In this document: one piece after another, positions 26,471-34,710 of the stretch
Numbering within the stretch: position 1 is the first letter of the stretch
Layout: each line of letters starts with the position of its first letter
Assembly: GCF_002356555.2 (NCBI RefSeq)
Contig: NZ_AP017372.2
Coordinates: 372,001 to 436,000, forward strand
Direction: 5' to 3'
DNA from: Halorhodospira halochloris
GTDB taxonomy: Bacteria > Pseudomonadota > Gammaproteobacteria > Nitrococcales > Halorhodospiraceae
DNA: 64,000 bases
Notes under the pieces: model-generated
Database searches by the model: none
Told to the model about the DNA's origin: nothing
The model's input: only the letters and a program-made list of their open reading frames with translations
Program-made: the position numbers and the translations under genes

Positions 26471-26702
26471 CGGATCACCCGCAGAATCTGTCGCGGGGGA
26501 TCGAGCTCCAGCACTTGGGCCTGAGCGACCTCGCGGTAGCGCTGCTCACCGACGCCGATGGCCGCCGGCAGACCAAACTCCGCGGCGCGGATGGCCATGT
26601 GGGAGTTGGCGCCGCCGAAGAGCGTGATCAGACCGGCAATTCCCTGGCCGAAGAGCCAGTCGTAGCCCGGGTCAGCTTGCGGAATCAGGGCGATGCGTCC
26701 GG
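26467..26702 (-). pseudogene. Glutamine-kinase-like gene, C-terminal fragment, copy B
   Basis: Encodes about 78 residues matching kinase residues 958-1035, from ALIPQADPG through GGANSHMAIRA to the C-terminus. The ATP-grasp and linker are absent. The 5' break at GCGTCC/GGTTGG is identical to that in copy C, so both copies come from one truncated ancestor. The fragment has no visible start codon near its 5' end. Confidence 0.88.
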
Positions 26703-26734
26703 TTGGGGTCGAACTCGTCGAGGCCTGGCTCTAT

Positions 26735-27127
26735 CTAGACGGTACGGATAGGTCCCGGATACTGCGCGAGCTGATGATCGCTGGTCAGCAGCGTGTAGCC
26801 CTCGACACCAGCCTGCGCGATCAGCATGCGGTCAAAGGGATCCTTATGGAGGTCTGGAAGGCTGCCTACGGCGAGGGCATGGGCGCCACGGATCGCTAAC
26901 TCCTCGTAGCCGTGTTCCAAGAGCTCGCGCCGGAGCACGGAAGGCTCCACATCCACCCGGAAGTCACTACGGTCGAGACCGCGCTTGATGGTGATCTCCC
27001 ACAGGCTCGTAACGCTGTAGGCGAGCTGATAGTCCGGATCGAGGAGGAGGTCTCGCGCTTGCTGAGGTAGGCGCGGGGAGTCCGCTGCTGCCCAAAGCAG
27101 GATGTGGGTATCAAGGAGCAGATGCAT
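26735..27127 (-). CDS. VapC-like PIN-domain toxin, copy B
   Basis: A 130-residue PIN protein: LLLDTHILLWAA carries the first Asp, LWEITIKRGL the conserved Glu, and DPFDRMLIAQA the C-terminal Asp pair. PIN toxins of this type cleave RNA in the cytoplasm. It overlaps the antitoxin gene by 17 bases and is cotranscribed from it. A near-identical copy is at 37811; they differ by a two-residue deletion (FRVDVEP against FRVEP). Confidence 0.88.
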   Translation of the reverse strand: MHLLLDTHILLWAAADSPRLPQQARDLLLDPDYQLAYSVTSLWEITIKRGLDRSDFRVDVEPSVLRRELLEHGYEELAIRGAHALAVGSLPDLHKDPFDRMLIAQAGVEGYTLLTSDHQLAQYPGPIRTV

Positions 27128-27377
27128 CCGGATCCTCTCCCTGGAAGGCGTCGAGGATTGCTTGCCCGCCGAGCCGGTCGAAGTCGTCAGGCACCTCGAT
27201 CTGCCCCTTCAGGAAGCCGACGCGCTCACTGGTTCCAGGCTGCGGTGACTCAAAACGGGATAGGCGCGCGATCGGTTGGCCAGATCGAGCGATGATGACC
27301 GACTCCCCCTGGCTGACCTTATCGAGGAGGCGGGAGAGGTGGGTCTTGGCCTCATGGATGTTGACGGTCTCTGTCAT
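27111..27377 (-). CDS. Phd/YefM-type antitoxin, copy B
   Basis: An 88-residue antitoxin. The N-terminal half has the Phd/YefM DNA-binding signature (NIHEAKTHLSRLLDKVSQGE followed by IARSGQPIARL); the C-terminal half (FLKGQIEVPDDFDRLG) is the usual toxin-binding arm of VapB partners of this PIN type. It is the first gene of the pair and should autoregulate the operon through the region just upstream (27378-27430). Confidence 0.88.
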   Translation of the reverse strand: MTETVNIHEAKTHLSRLLDKVSQGESVIIARSGQPIARLSRFESPQPGTSERVGFLKGQIEVPDDFDRLGGQAILDAFQGEDPDASAP

Positions 27378-27419
27378 GGAGCCCCGCTGGTGTTTACGTT
27401 GAACTTAGTCAATTAGGCT

Positions 27420-27733
27420 AGACTAAGCGGTACCCAAAGGCAAGTACACGATCCCTCCTCGACGCTGACCTGCGGGCAGTAGCCGATACCCCGGGCCAGG
27501 TCGGTGATAGCCAAGTGGGTCTCCGACACGTCGCCGGGCTCCAGAGGGTGTTAGCGCTTCTCGGCCTCGATGCCGAGCTCGCGCTCGAGGACCTCGACGA
27601 AGCGCATCAGCGGCACCGGCTCGTCGGCGCCGATGCTGTACGGCCGCCTGATCCGTCTATCCGTTTGCGGAAGGCGATGGTATCTCGCTTGTTGCGCCGT
27701 GCCTGCTCGGCAGTCGTTTGCTCCGGTCCGCAA
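27420..27733 (-). pseudogene. Remnant of UDP-glucuronate-epimerase-type gene and MqsA-type fragment
   Basis: The 3' part reads IGADEPVPLMRFVEVLERELGI, then a stop, then LEPGDVSETHLAITDLARGIGY, the C-terminal end of UDP-glucuronate 4-epimerase-like proteins. The 5' part is an MqsA-like scrap (ARRNKRDTIAFRKRIDG). Related scraps lie at 30480-30779 and 40950-41181. No start or catalytic part remains. Confidence 0.65.
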
Positions 27734-27790
27734 GTGTTGCAGACAGAGAGTAAGAAGGAAGCTCTCCGCGATCTGCTGATGGATCGAGCC

Positions 27791-28278
27791 TCAGCTCTGG
27801 CTGTCCAGGACCTCATCGGCGCTGTCGGCTTGGAAGACACGATCGGACCAAGCCCACAGGGTCTGCTCGTCGGCAGAGCGGATACGTTCGAGTTGCTGAT
27901 TGTTGACCGGGCCGAACCGCCTTTCCAGCATTCGTGCGAGCATCTTGGCCTCGCTTTCCAGTCGACCCTCTTGCCGACCCTCTTGCCGACCTTCTTGTCG
28001 ACCCTCCTGCCTTGAGCGGCTTACGATGCCGGTCATGATGGCTACCTCCTCGGGGTAGCGCTGCTTGAACAGTTCCTGCCAGATGCTGCCGGCACGACTC
28101 GGCTCCGGCCTGCCAGTAAAGGTACTGGAAGCTCAGGTACGTGTGCTGATCCCCGGCAAGCTCAAGCCGTGTGGGCACCGGGCGTGCGGAGAGGAAGATG
28201 ACCACCGGCGCCTCACCGGGCGTAGTCGACGATGAGGTTCTTGAAGTCCTGGTCGTAGTCGGGGGTCTGCTGGCTCAT
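27791..28278 (-). pseudogene. DUF4351/Rpn-type (PD-(D/E)XK-like) protein, deleted and frameshifted, copy 1
   Basis: The start (MSQQTPDYDQDFKNLIVDY) and the late segment PVPTRLELAGDQHTYLSFQYLYW are those of the Rpn/DUF4351 family, but the nuclease middle is missing: DYAR is joined directly to the segment before VVIFLSARP. A further frameshift separates the C-terminal tail, which has RQEGRQEGRQEGRQEGRLE repeats and WAWSDRVFQADS. Copy 2 at 30791 has the same internal deletion. Confidence 0.7.
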
Positions 28279-28526
28279 CGGGTGTTTCTGCCATCCAGTG
28301 GGAATCGAGCGGGTCAAGGCGACGGTAGCACGGCCGGAGGTGGGCACCAGCTCCACACCGCGGGCCATCGGCCGAACGAGGGCCTGCGCTCGGCGAGCAT
28401 TTTCTGTACCTCCTCCAGATCCCGGATCTCTTCGCCTTGCAGTATGGATCGCTCATAGAGGACAGGATGATGGGAGACGCCCTGGAAAGGGTGGCGTCGT
28501 ATCGGCCGCGTCCATACGAACGGCGG

Positions 28527-29444
28527 CTAGCCCAGAATCTCTTTCAGCCGCTCGACAATCTCGGTCCGGTCATCTTCGGATGCTTCGGCGAGCTTGAATT
28601 GCCGCCATTTCACGGCCGGGAGCTCTTCGCAGCGGGGGATTCCGAGCAGCTCCCATCGCGGCGCACCCTGAAAAAATCCATAGAGGAACGCCTTATGCTC
28701 CTCAGGCATGTTGACGACAAGATCCTCGACCAGCCTTGCATGCGCATCACGAAGGGCGTCCATTGGCAAGTCGGTTGCCGTCATCCCCTGAAAGCCGTGC
28801 TCATAGTCATGCGTGATATCCCGGCATTCACCCGAAAGAAGCCTTTGTGGCGGGCGGCCGTGGCTGATCAGATACACGATCAGCGCTGTTCGGAGCTCGG
28901 GCGTAATGCCCTCGGCGTTGAGCAGTTCGTGCACATCGAAAAGGTCGCGCGGGTGCTGCCGGTCGAGCGCGGCGATACATTTTCCGGCGTAGAGGTCGGG
29001 AAATGACAGCACGGGCATTTCTGCGAAGCCGTACTCCTCCTCGGCACGCTCACAGATGAGGCGGTTTTCGGGGTCAAATACGACCCCGCGCAGGACCGGG
29101 GTGACCTCGATCTTGATCTGCACACCATCCAGTGTGCGCACGACGAGCCTGGTGATCTCGGTTTGGGAGCCGGGGGCCGATTCCTGCACGCGTATCCGAG
29201 AATCGCTTTCCCGGATACGCTCGCCGATCCGCCGGAGCGCAGCGTCGATCCCCGTCAGCGACCGCGCCCGGTCGGCGAGCGGCAGGTAGTTGAGATCGAT
29301 ATCGACAGACAGACGCGGCAGGTTGCGATAGAAGAGATTGATTGCCGTCCCGCCCTTGAGCGCAAAACACTCTTCTTGCGCGACTAGGGGCAATGTCCTG
29401 ACGAGAAGCTGGACCTGCCGGCGATAAATCTCACTGAAGGGCAT
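28527..29444 (-). CDS. abiEii: AbiEii-type nucleotidyltransferase toxin
   Basis: A 305-residue protein with the DUF1814 core: LKGGTAINLFYRNLPRLSVDIDLNYL holds the GG-T and D-x-D nucleotidyltransferase motifs. The later KCIAALDRQHPRDLFDVHELL fits the family. AbiEii proteins block translation by adding nucleotides to tRNA or related targets and give phage resistance by growth arrest. It overlaps the antitoxin gene by 14 bases on the same strand. Length is normal. Confidence 0.85.
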   Translation of the reverse strand: MPFSEIYRRQVQLLVRTLPLVAQEECFALKGGTAINLFYRNLPRLSVDIDLNYLPLADRARSLTGIDAALRRIGERIRESDSRIRVQESAPGSQTEITRLVVRTLDGVQIKIEVTPVLRGVVFDPENRLICERAEEEYGFAEMPVLSFPDLYAGKCIAALDRQHPRDLFDVHELLNAEGITPELRTALIVYLISHGRPPQRLLSGECRDITHDYEHGFQGMTATDLPMDALRDAHARLVEDLVVNMPEEHKAFLYGFFQGAPRWELLGIPRCEELPAVKWRQFKLAEASEDDRTEIVERLKEILG

Positions 29445-30264
29445 CCATGTCCTCCGGTATCGTTATGTTGTATGTACGGTCCAGCCGTCCGCCTTTGACC
29501 AGCGCGCGCTTGCCCTTGCCAAGCGTGATCCGGTCCCGGTTGAGGTGCGCGGCCCACTGGTGGCGGTGGCGGTCGGCAAAATACAGAAACAGGCGTTTGA
29601 CCTTGACGCTTGTGGCCTGCTCAAGCAGCGGCTGTAAGCGGCGCGGACTCAGATTGACGAGCCCTTCCATGATCATGTCGACATCGTGGAAGGTCTCCCG
29701 GGTTGGCAACTCGTCGAGAAGTTCGAGGAACGCCCGTTCGGCGCTCGATATCACGAGCGGCCATTTCCACTCGCCCCACTGCATAACGCGCAACGCACCG
29801 GGCAATGCCGGGTAATCGTCCGGGGTCATCGACAGCGAGACGCCGGAGCCGGCCAGCCCCGTATCCGGCAGGAAACGCGAGCGGTTATGCGTGAGAAACC
29901 GTGCCTTCAGCGGGAGCTTATGCAGCCAGCCGGGGAGCTTGGTGGCGCTGTAGAGATGGATGTCCTGTTGCGTCTGCCGGAGATAGTGGGCGTATCCCTG
30001 GAACTCCAGCGCTGTGCGTCCGCCCACCGACACCGGCAGGTCGAGCATCGCCTGAAGCGATATGACCACCTGCTCCCAGGCAAGCGGGCCGCGCGGTCGG
30101 CGATAGACACCGCGTGCCGGCTGCTCCAGCCAGCCGCCGTCGACATACTGGCTACGCAGGGAGCGTGAGAAGCCGTTGTCTTCCAGCCATCCGGCATCGA
30201 CAAGCAGCCCTTCCGGGAGCTGGCGTAGCAAGCGGTTTATTTTTCGCTCTTTATGCTCAGTCAT
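29431..30264 (-). CDS. abiEi: AbiEi-type antitoxin (transcriptional regulator)
   Basis: About 277 residues from the ATG at 30264 (an ATG at 30300 is also in frame but lies beyond the operator-like palindrome). The N-terminal winged-helix segment (LPEGLLVDAGWLEDNGFSRSLRSQYV) is followed by the AbiEi_3-type domain (SAERAFLELLDELP). AbiEi neutralises AbiEii by reducing its expression as a repressor. It is the first gene of a two-gene operon; the palindrome at 30254..30272 covers its start. Confidence 0.82.
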   Translation of the reverse strand: MTEHKERKINRLLRQLPEGLLVDAGWLEDNGFSRSLRSQYVDGGWLEQPARGVYRRPRGPLAWEQVVISLQAMLDLPVSVGGRTALEFQGYAHYLRQTQQDIHLYSATKLPGWLHKLPLKARFLTHNRSRFLPDTGLAGSGVSLSMTPDDYPALPGALRVMQWGEWKWPLVISSAERAFLELLDELPTRETFHDVDMIMEGLVNLSPRRLQPLLEQATSVKVKRLFLYFADRHRHQWAAHLNRDRITLGKGKRALVKGGRLDRTYNITIPEDMDALQ

Positions 30265-30272
30265 AATGAGCA
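30254..30272. promoter_or_regulatory. Palindrome over the abiEi start codon, probable AbiEi operator
   Basis: TGCTCA(GTCATAA)TGAGCA is a perfect 6-base inverted repeat spanning the ATG at 30262..30264. AT-rich promoter-like sequence (TATTATTTTCC and neighbours) lies just beyond. AbiEi proteins bind inverted repeats at their own promoter, so this is a fair candidate. Confidence 0.5.
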
Positions 30273-30479
30273 TAATAGGAAAATAATAAACTTTGGGCAA
30301 GTTTAAAAAGCCGCTGAAACGTCAAGCGAAGCTGTGCAAATACGGCAACACGTAAACTTTGGCAAGAGGCTTGAACGCACGCAGCGTGCCCCCGGGTCGC
30401 GCACACGCCGTATTCACCACAGCCCCGTTCTTGCCCGTTCAGAAAGTGAGCAAGGCGCGCTCGTGGACGAACTCGTCGG

Positions 30480-30779
30480 TCCACTCGCGCTCGCGCTCGA
30501 GGACCTCGACGAAGCGCATCATCGGCGCCGGCTCGTCGGCGCCGATGTTGTATGGCCGCCTGGTCCGTCTATCCGTTTGCGGAAGGCGATGGTATCCCGC
30601 TTGTTACGCCGTGCCTGTTCGGCAGTCGTTTGCTCCGATCCGCAAGTGTCGCAGACAGAGAATAAGGATGGGCGCTTTTCCAAATGCCCACGGTGCTCGA
30701 TCTCACACTCATCCCAGTGTTCAGTGAGGTTACCCTCACCGCAGATCGGGCAGGGTTGCTTGTTATGCTCGTTCGGCAT
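30480..30779 (-). pseudogene. MqsA-type antitoxin N-terminal fragment fused to epimerase scrap
   Basis: The frame from ATG 30779 gives a zinc-binding MqsA N-terminus (CPICGEGNLTEHWDE, CDTCGSEQTTAEQARRNKRD, FRKRIDG). It then runs into the antisense or out-of-frame epimerase tail at about 30560, so the helix-turn-helix C-terminal half is missing. A shorter piece of the same gene is in 27420..27733. Confidence 0.65.
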
Positions 30780-30790
30780 TTTCGCGGAAC

Positions 30791-31275
30791 TTAGCTCTGG
30801 CTGTCCAAGACTTCATCGATGCTGTTGGCCTGGAAGACGCGGTCAGACCAAGCCCACAGGGTGTCCTCGTCGGCAGACCGGATACGCTCGAGCTGCTCCT
30901 CGGTCAGCGGGCCAAAGCGTTTCTCGAGCATTCGGGCGAGCATCTGAGCTTCGCCTTCCAGCCGGCCCTCCAGTCGGCCCTCTTGCCGACCTTCTTGTCG
31001 ACCCTCCTGCCTTGAGCGGCTTACGATGCCGGTCATGATGGCTTCCTCCTCGGGGTAGCGCTGCTTGAACAGTTCCTGCCAGATGCTGCCGGTACGACTC
31101 GGCTCCGGCCTGCCAGTAAAGGTACTGGAAGCTCAGGTAAGTGTGCTGATCCCCGGCAAGCTCAAGCCGTGTGGGCACCGGGCGTGCGGAGAGGAAGATA
31201 ACCACCGGCGCCTCACGGGGGTAGTCGACGATGAGGCTCTTGAAGTCCTGGTCGTAGTCGGGGGGTCTGCTGGTG
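30791..31275 (-). pseudogene. DUF4351/Rpn-type protein, deleted and frameshifted, copy 2
   Basis: Nearly the same as 27791..28278. Here the 5' joint reads DYPREAPVVIFLSARP in frame, showing that the nuclease middle was lost by an in-frame deletion in the ancestor. The reading frame then shifts after the QYLYWQAGAES segment before the RQEGRQEGR tail. Confidence 0.7.
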
Positions 31276-31278
31276 GGT

Positions 31279-31719
31279 TTATGTAATAGACTCTATGCTG
31301 ATGTAATTTTCGAACCGCTTGAAATCCGTCACGTTATGAGTGAGTAGAGCAGGGACGCCGACGGCCATCATGGTTGCGACGATGTTAGCGTCATGAACCT
31401 GTTTGCCGCCTATAGAAAAATCGGTCATGAGCGCCTGAAGGTGTTCCGCCACGGCACCTGTATCGTCGGCCACCTCAAAATGTTCCTCAAAGTAACGCAA
31501 TCGCTGCACGATAATCTCAGGCGTTGCAGCGTGTGCAAAGGGCTGCGGGCGTGATCGCACAGCAGCGAACTCGCGCAATATTTGCCGGCTTATCCATAGC
31601 GCCCGTCCCTGTTGACGGGCAACTTTCAGCTTGCCCAGTGCCTGCGTGTGTAGCGGCGCTTCGCCGATATTGGCATAGACCAGCACATTGGTATCGACGA
31701 AAAGGGCGTTATCGTCCAT
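31279..31719 (-). CDS. VapC-like PIN-domain toxin
   Basis: A 146-residue PIN protein: ALFVDTNVLVYAN carries the first Asp, ILREFAAV the Glu, and KQVHDANIVATMM the second Asp. It belongs to the branch with a KQVHDA motif, distinct from the copies at 26735 and 37811. It follows the antitoxin with an 11-base overlap. RNase toxin in the cytoplasm. Confidence 0.87.
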   Translation of the reverse strand: MDDNALFVDTNVLVYANIGEAPLHTQALGKLKVARQQGRALWISRQILREFAAVRSRPQPFAHAATPEIIVQRLRYFEEHFEVADDTGAVAEHLQALMTDFSIGGKQVHDANIVATMMAVGVPALLTHNVTDFKRFENYISIESIT

Positions 31720-31930
31720 CGTCGCCGTAGATATCTTCGCGGCGCAGACTCAAATACTCCGGCCAATGGCCGATGTGATCTACCGGGAAATCCTGCAGCT
31801 TCTCTTCTTTTCTACATCCGGCATAAGTGCGACTGCGTAAGAAATCAATGAAATTTTCCACTTCCAGGATGCGTTCAGGGGGAAGTTGCCTGAGCTTTTC
31901 GATCACGGCTTGTGTCTTCTGGGTATGCAT
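31709..31930 (-). CDS. DUF2281-like antitoxin partner of the PIN toxin
   Basis: A 73-residue protein whose N-terminus KLRQLPPERILEVENFIDFL is the helical signature of the DUF2281/VapB-like group found before this kind of PIN toxin. The C-terminal arm (PVDHIGHWPEYLSLRREDIYGDDG) is typical of the toxin-binding tail. It comes first in the pair. Confidence 0.82.
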   Translation of the reverse strand: MHTQKTQAVIEKLRQLPPERILEVENFIDFLRSRTYAGCRKEEKLQDFPVDHIGHWPEYLSLRREDIYGDDGR

Positions 31931-32335
31931 TATGGGCTTCCTGAGTTACCTGCGTGAGCCAATACGCGTCATTGAGAACGGGGCTCCTCTCGTGCTGTCT
32001 CCAGCCTACTCTCGGATAGCATTGTTCAGCCAACTATACCATTCACCAAGCCTGATTGCTCTGGCTGCCTGTTCTCCCACGTCCACGGCAAAGGCCCCTT
32101 TATTTACCCTCAGCCCCCCCTTCTAACGTCGCCACGTCTCCGAGTGTTGGCGTAGTGAGCGCACCCAGTCGACGTACCTACGCGTTCCGACAACCCTGGC
32201 GGAGTGGGTCTTGGCGCTCAATTCGCCGAGTATACGGAGGAAGCTCTCCGCGATCTGCTGATGGGTCGAGCTCTAGCTCTGGCTGTCCAGGACCTCATCG
32301 GCGCTGTCGGCCTGGAAGACGCGGTCGGACCAGGC
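31931..32335. other. Non-coding region with a DUF4351 tail fragment
   Basis: The first 200 bases should hold the promoter of the antitoxin-toxin pair; no clear palindrome is seen. From about 32225 to 32335 the minus strand repeats the C-terminal tail of the DUF4351 copies (the WSDRVFQAD... DEVLDSQS coding stretch), with no start. Confidence 0.5.
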
Positions 32336-32500
32336 CATGTCACCAATCAGGCCAAAAAAGGGGTGATTGGCCGCAGTCCCGCCACCGGGGGAGCGATACC
32401 GTGCAGGCAACTCTCGTCATCTGGCTTGAAGGAGTTGCTGATATGAAAACTGCGCGCCTTGAAATTCATGATGTCCGGGAAGTTTCGGTCCAGAAAATCT
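32336..32500 (+). repeat. R2 repeat, copy 1 (leader hairpin plus first codons)
   Basis: Matches 41170..41335. It includes the hairpin CCAATCA(...)TGATTGG at 32343..32370, a conserved 60-base spacer and the first 19 or so codons (MKTARLEIHDVREVSVQKI) of the gene that is complete at 41278. After AAAATCT the sequence diverges, so the gene is cut. Confidence 0.7.
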
Positions 32501-32832
32501 TGATCCAGATCCCTCCAGGCGCTTATCAGCCGGGCTAGTTCTTCCTGTTCATCAGCATTCAGGTCCGGCAGCGCCTGACCATGGAGAAAGACCTGCTCCA
32601 TACGTTCCACCCAGTTCCGCGTCTTGAGCAGTCTCTTGGTCAGTTTGGCAGCGATTTGCCACTCGCCTTCTTTGTGGGTGTGCCCAAGGCGCAGGACATG
32701 GCGCTTGCATAGGTGACGGGCACTATCAGCGGTGGCGGCGGGTGTGTCGCAGAAATGTGGCTCCACGAGCTTGGGCAGCCGCTTGAGGAAAAAGCCACCA
32801 TCTATGAGGATGGCTATGCGGCGAATCCTCAT
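32347..32832 (-). pseudogene. NYN-domain nuclease 5' fragment fused to unrelated sequence, copy 2
   Basis: The first 49 residues (RRIAILIDGGFFLKRLPKLV to CKRHVLRL) equal the NYN fragment at 20972. The frame then enters an unknown segment (WQIAAKLTKRLLKTRNWVER) and finally runs antisense through the R2 repeat. Only the NYN start is real, so I treat it as a chimera and not a gene. It begins at the ATG that ends R1 copy 4. Confidence 0.6.
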
Positions 32833-32954
32833 GCGCCGCCCCCTAGAAACAAAATAGCCCCAAGCTTTCGGCGCACGCTCGGGATGGGTGAGCGGGCGTA
32901 CTCGCTTGGGGCGAATGTAGTCTGACTGTGCCGCATCTCTGTCCTATAGTCAAG
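32830..32954 (-). ncRNA. R1 repeat, copy 4: candidate pseudoknot leader RNA
   Basis: 125 bases, same layout as copies 1 and 2. Pairing segments on plus coordinates: 32927..32933 with 32869..32875 (one mismatch) and 32904..32912 with 32857..32865 (perfect). The ATG of the NYN fragment ends the repeat. Confidence 0.55.
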
Positions 32955-32973
32955 GCCCAGCAGGGGGCTGGGC
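32955..32973. repeat. Strong GC palindrome next to R1 copy 4
   Basis: Same GCCCAGC/GCTGGGC stem as at 21337..21355, part of the duplicated NYN-R1-epimerase block. Confidence 0.5.
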
Positions 32974-33009
32974 ACTAGAGAAATTGCGTATATCCTTCCC
33001 AGCGGCACC

Positions 33010-33604
33010 TTACCGCGTAAACCGCTCCGGCGGCTCGAAGCCGATATCATCCGGTTGCCGGCCCGCGGCGAAGAAGTCCCTATACCACCGCACCGTGCGC
33101 TCGACGCCCTCGCGCCAGGGCACCTGCGTCTCGTAGCCGAGCTCCTCGCGGCACTTGGTCAGATCCGGTCAACGGCACCGACTCCGGCGTCGGGATCGGC
33201 GCATCGAATAGATCAGTGGTGGCGGCGTAGTTCTCGCTGCTGGAGGCGAAGACCACCCGGCCTACCTCGGCGCGTTGGAGCCAGTCCAAAATGTAGTGGG
33301 TGAGCGCCGTGTTCACCCGGATCACCTCCTCCGGGTGCTCCAGCGTTCGGTTCACGCCCACGATCGCCGCCATCATGTAAACGTGATCATAATGATTGGC
33401 GAGCTTGGCGTAGGCGCGAGGGTCGGTGAAGTCGTCCTCGATGACCGTGAGTTCGGCCCGCTCGTCGGCATCGAAGTACTTCTCAAGCCGACCGCGGTAG
33501 CCCTTGTCGGCCAGCGTGATGGTGTAGCCGCCATCGTCGAGCAGGCGGCGGGCGATGTTGATGCCGATGAATCCGCCGCCGCCGAGGATAAGCACCTGGG
33601 TCAC
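33010..33604 (-). pseudogene. NAD-dependent sugar epimerase, internally deleted copy 2
   Basis: Starts at GTG 33604 (VTQVLILGGGGFIGINIARR) and reads soundly to SSENYAATTDLFDAPIPTPE, then crosses the same deletion joint as 21393..21986 and goes out of frame. The parental C-terminus (PPERF) is visible near 33010 in another frame. Both pseudogenes lie next to an R1 copy. Confidence 0.87.
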
Positions 33605-33659
33605 TTGGGATCTCCGTTGGGGGTGTTGGGTTGGTACTAGCCGAATGCTCAGCCTCGGG

Positions 33660-34160
33660 TTACTCTGCGCCGCGGTTGAGCTTGCTCGGGACAAACAGGG
33701 GGAGTGTTACACCTCGGATGGGGGAGCGACTCGTGACGTTCTGGACAAGCTCGCGGAAATAGGGCCAGGCGTGATAGGCCACACATCGTTCGTTGAAGTG
33801 CTCTTGTTCGGCTTCGCTCCACTGCCCAGGGACGATAACACGATAAACAAGTGAATACCGTGCGCTAAGGTGGATTAGCAGACCGTCTTCAACCCGACTG
33901 GCGTCCGGTGAGGGTTCCGGGGCGTCATCCGGGAAGCCCTGCACAGTGATCTTCGCGGAGGCCAGGGTGGTGCCTCCAACCTCGCCAGCGAGGGCTTCGT
34001 GATCGTGGCCGATATCGAACCGGAATCTGAGCTTGCCCGATTGCGTCTCTGGCTGTTCAGGCGTGTCCATGTGGAGGCTTGTGAGCGAGATGCTCTCGAG
34101 TTCCAGCGCCTCGGCCAGGCCGCAAGCTTCAGAACTCGTCTGCGTTGCGTCAGCCGTCAT
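33660..34160 (-). CDS. SecB-like chaperone of a toxin-antitoxin-chaperone (TAC) module
   Basis: A 166-residue protein. The C-terminal segment AWPYFRELVQNVTSRSPIRGVTLPLFVP fits the SecB fold (AxPYxRE, then P-hydrophobic tail), and the central strands (KLRFRFDIGHD, LIHLSARYSLVYRV) suit its beta sheet. Housekeeping SecB is shorter and not linked to toxins; this one overlaps an antitoxin gene by 11 bases. In TAC modules the chaperone binds the C-terminal tail of the antitoxin and is needed for it to fold and neutralise the toxin. Confidence 0.78.
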   Translation of the reverse strand: MTADATQTSSEACGLAEALELESISLTSLHMDTPEQPETQSGKLRFRFDIGHDHEALAGEVGGTTLASAKITVQGFPDDAPEPSPDASRVEDGLLIHLSARYSLVYRVIVPGQWSEAEQEHFNERCVAYHAWPYFRELVQNVTSRSPIRGVTLPLFVPSKLNRGAE

Positions 34161-34695
34161 TGCTCATGACCCATGCGTGGTTAGTTCCACCAAACGTGTG
34201 GGGGGTCTCGTAGGTGTAGGTCTCGCCATGGAGTTGCTCGACATCCAGGGTGATCGGTCTCTGACGGCGCCGGTGCTGGGGGGCTGTAGAGAGCTCGGCC
34301 GGTCTCTTCCGCCCGAAATGCTCGAAAGCCAACGCCCGCAGGAGGCGATCCGCGGGGGCCGGAACTTCGCTGTGCCCGATTTCCCACCGGCTGAGGGTGA
34401 CTGTATGGACCCCGAGTAGCCCCGCCAGCTCTTGTTGCGAGCGGTTCAGCGCATGGCGAACGAACGCAATCTCCTGACCGTTAAGCCGGGCATCCAACTG
34501 GCAGAGCAGCTCAACGGCTTGCCGGATCAGGCGACGATAAGCGGGGAATTCCTCGAATCCCTCGCCGCAGCGACGGCACTCCAGAAACGGTACGTTCACA
34601 AGGCGGATTGACTCCAATCCCAGACCGTTATCCCGCTCAACGCGGCTGATTTCGACCTCAGCCGAATTACAGACTGGGCAATTCAGAGCACTCAT
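34150..34695 (-). CDS. MqsA-like antitoxin of a TAC module
   Basis: A 181-residue protein: a zinc-binding N-terminus with two CxxC pairs (Cys6/Cys9, Cys40/Cys43), then an Xre-type helix-turn-helix (NRSQQELAGLLGVHTVTLSRWEIG), then about 45 extra C-terminal residues ending ETPHTFGGTNHAWVMSNDG. Such hydrophobic, aromatic tails in TAC antitoxins are chaperone-addiction regions. It lies 15 bases after the toxin gene and overlaps the SecB-like gene. Confidence 0.82.
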   Translation of the reverse strand: MSALNCPVCNSAEVEISRVERDNGLGLESIRLVNVPFLECRRCGEGFEEFPAYRRLIRQAVELLCQLDARLNGQEIAFVRHALNRSQQELAGLLGVHTVTLSRWEIGHSEVPAPADRLLRALAFEHFGRKRPAELSTAPQHRRRQRPITLDVEQLHGETYTYETPHTFGGTNHAWVMSNDG

Positions 34696-34710
34696 GGCCT
34701 CCTCCTGCGA

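Larger units (their letters stand above)
25049..27460. repeat. Long direct repeat, copy B (second copy 35398..38500)
   Basis: This block and 35398..38500 share, in the same order, a non-coding 400-base segment, a sugar-transferase scrap, the cytidylyltransferase, hydrolase and kinase-tail genes and a VapBC-like pair. Differences are an internal deletion of about 540 bases in the cytidylyltransferase of copy B, some 200 extra bases at 35865-36080 in copy C, and a 6-base difference in the PIN gene. The two are otherwise nearly identical, so the duplication is recent. Confidence 0.85.

Noticed and set aside
32347-32832. A novel 161-residue NYN protein
   Set aside because: Only its first 49 residues are NYN-like; the end is read antisense through the R2 repeat, so it is a chimera made by rearrangement.
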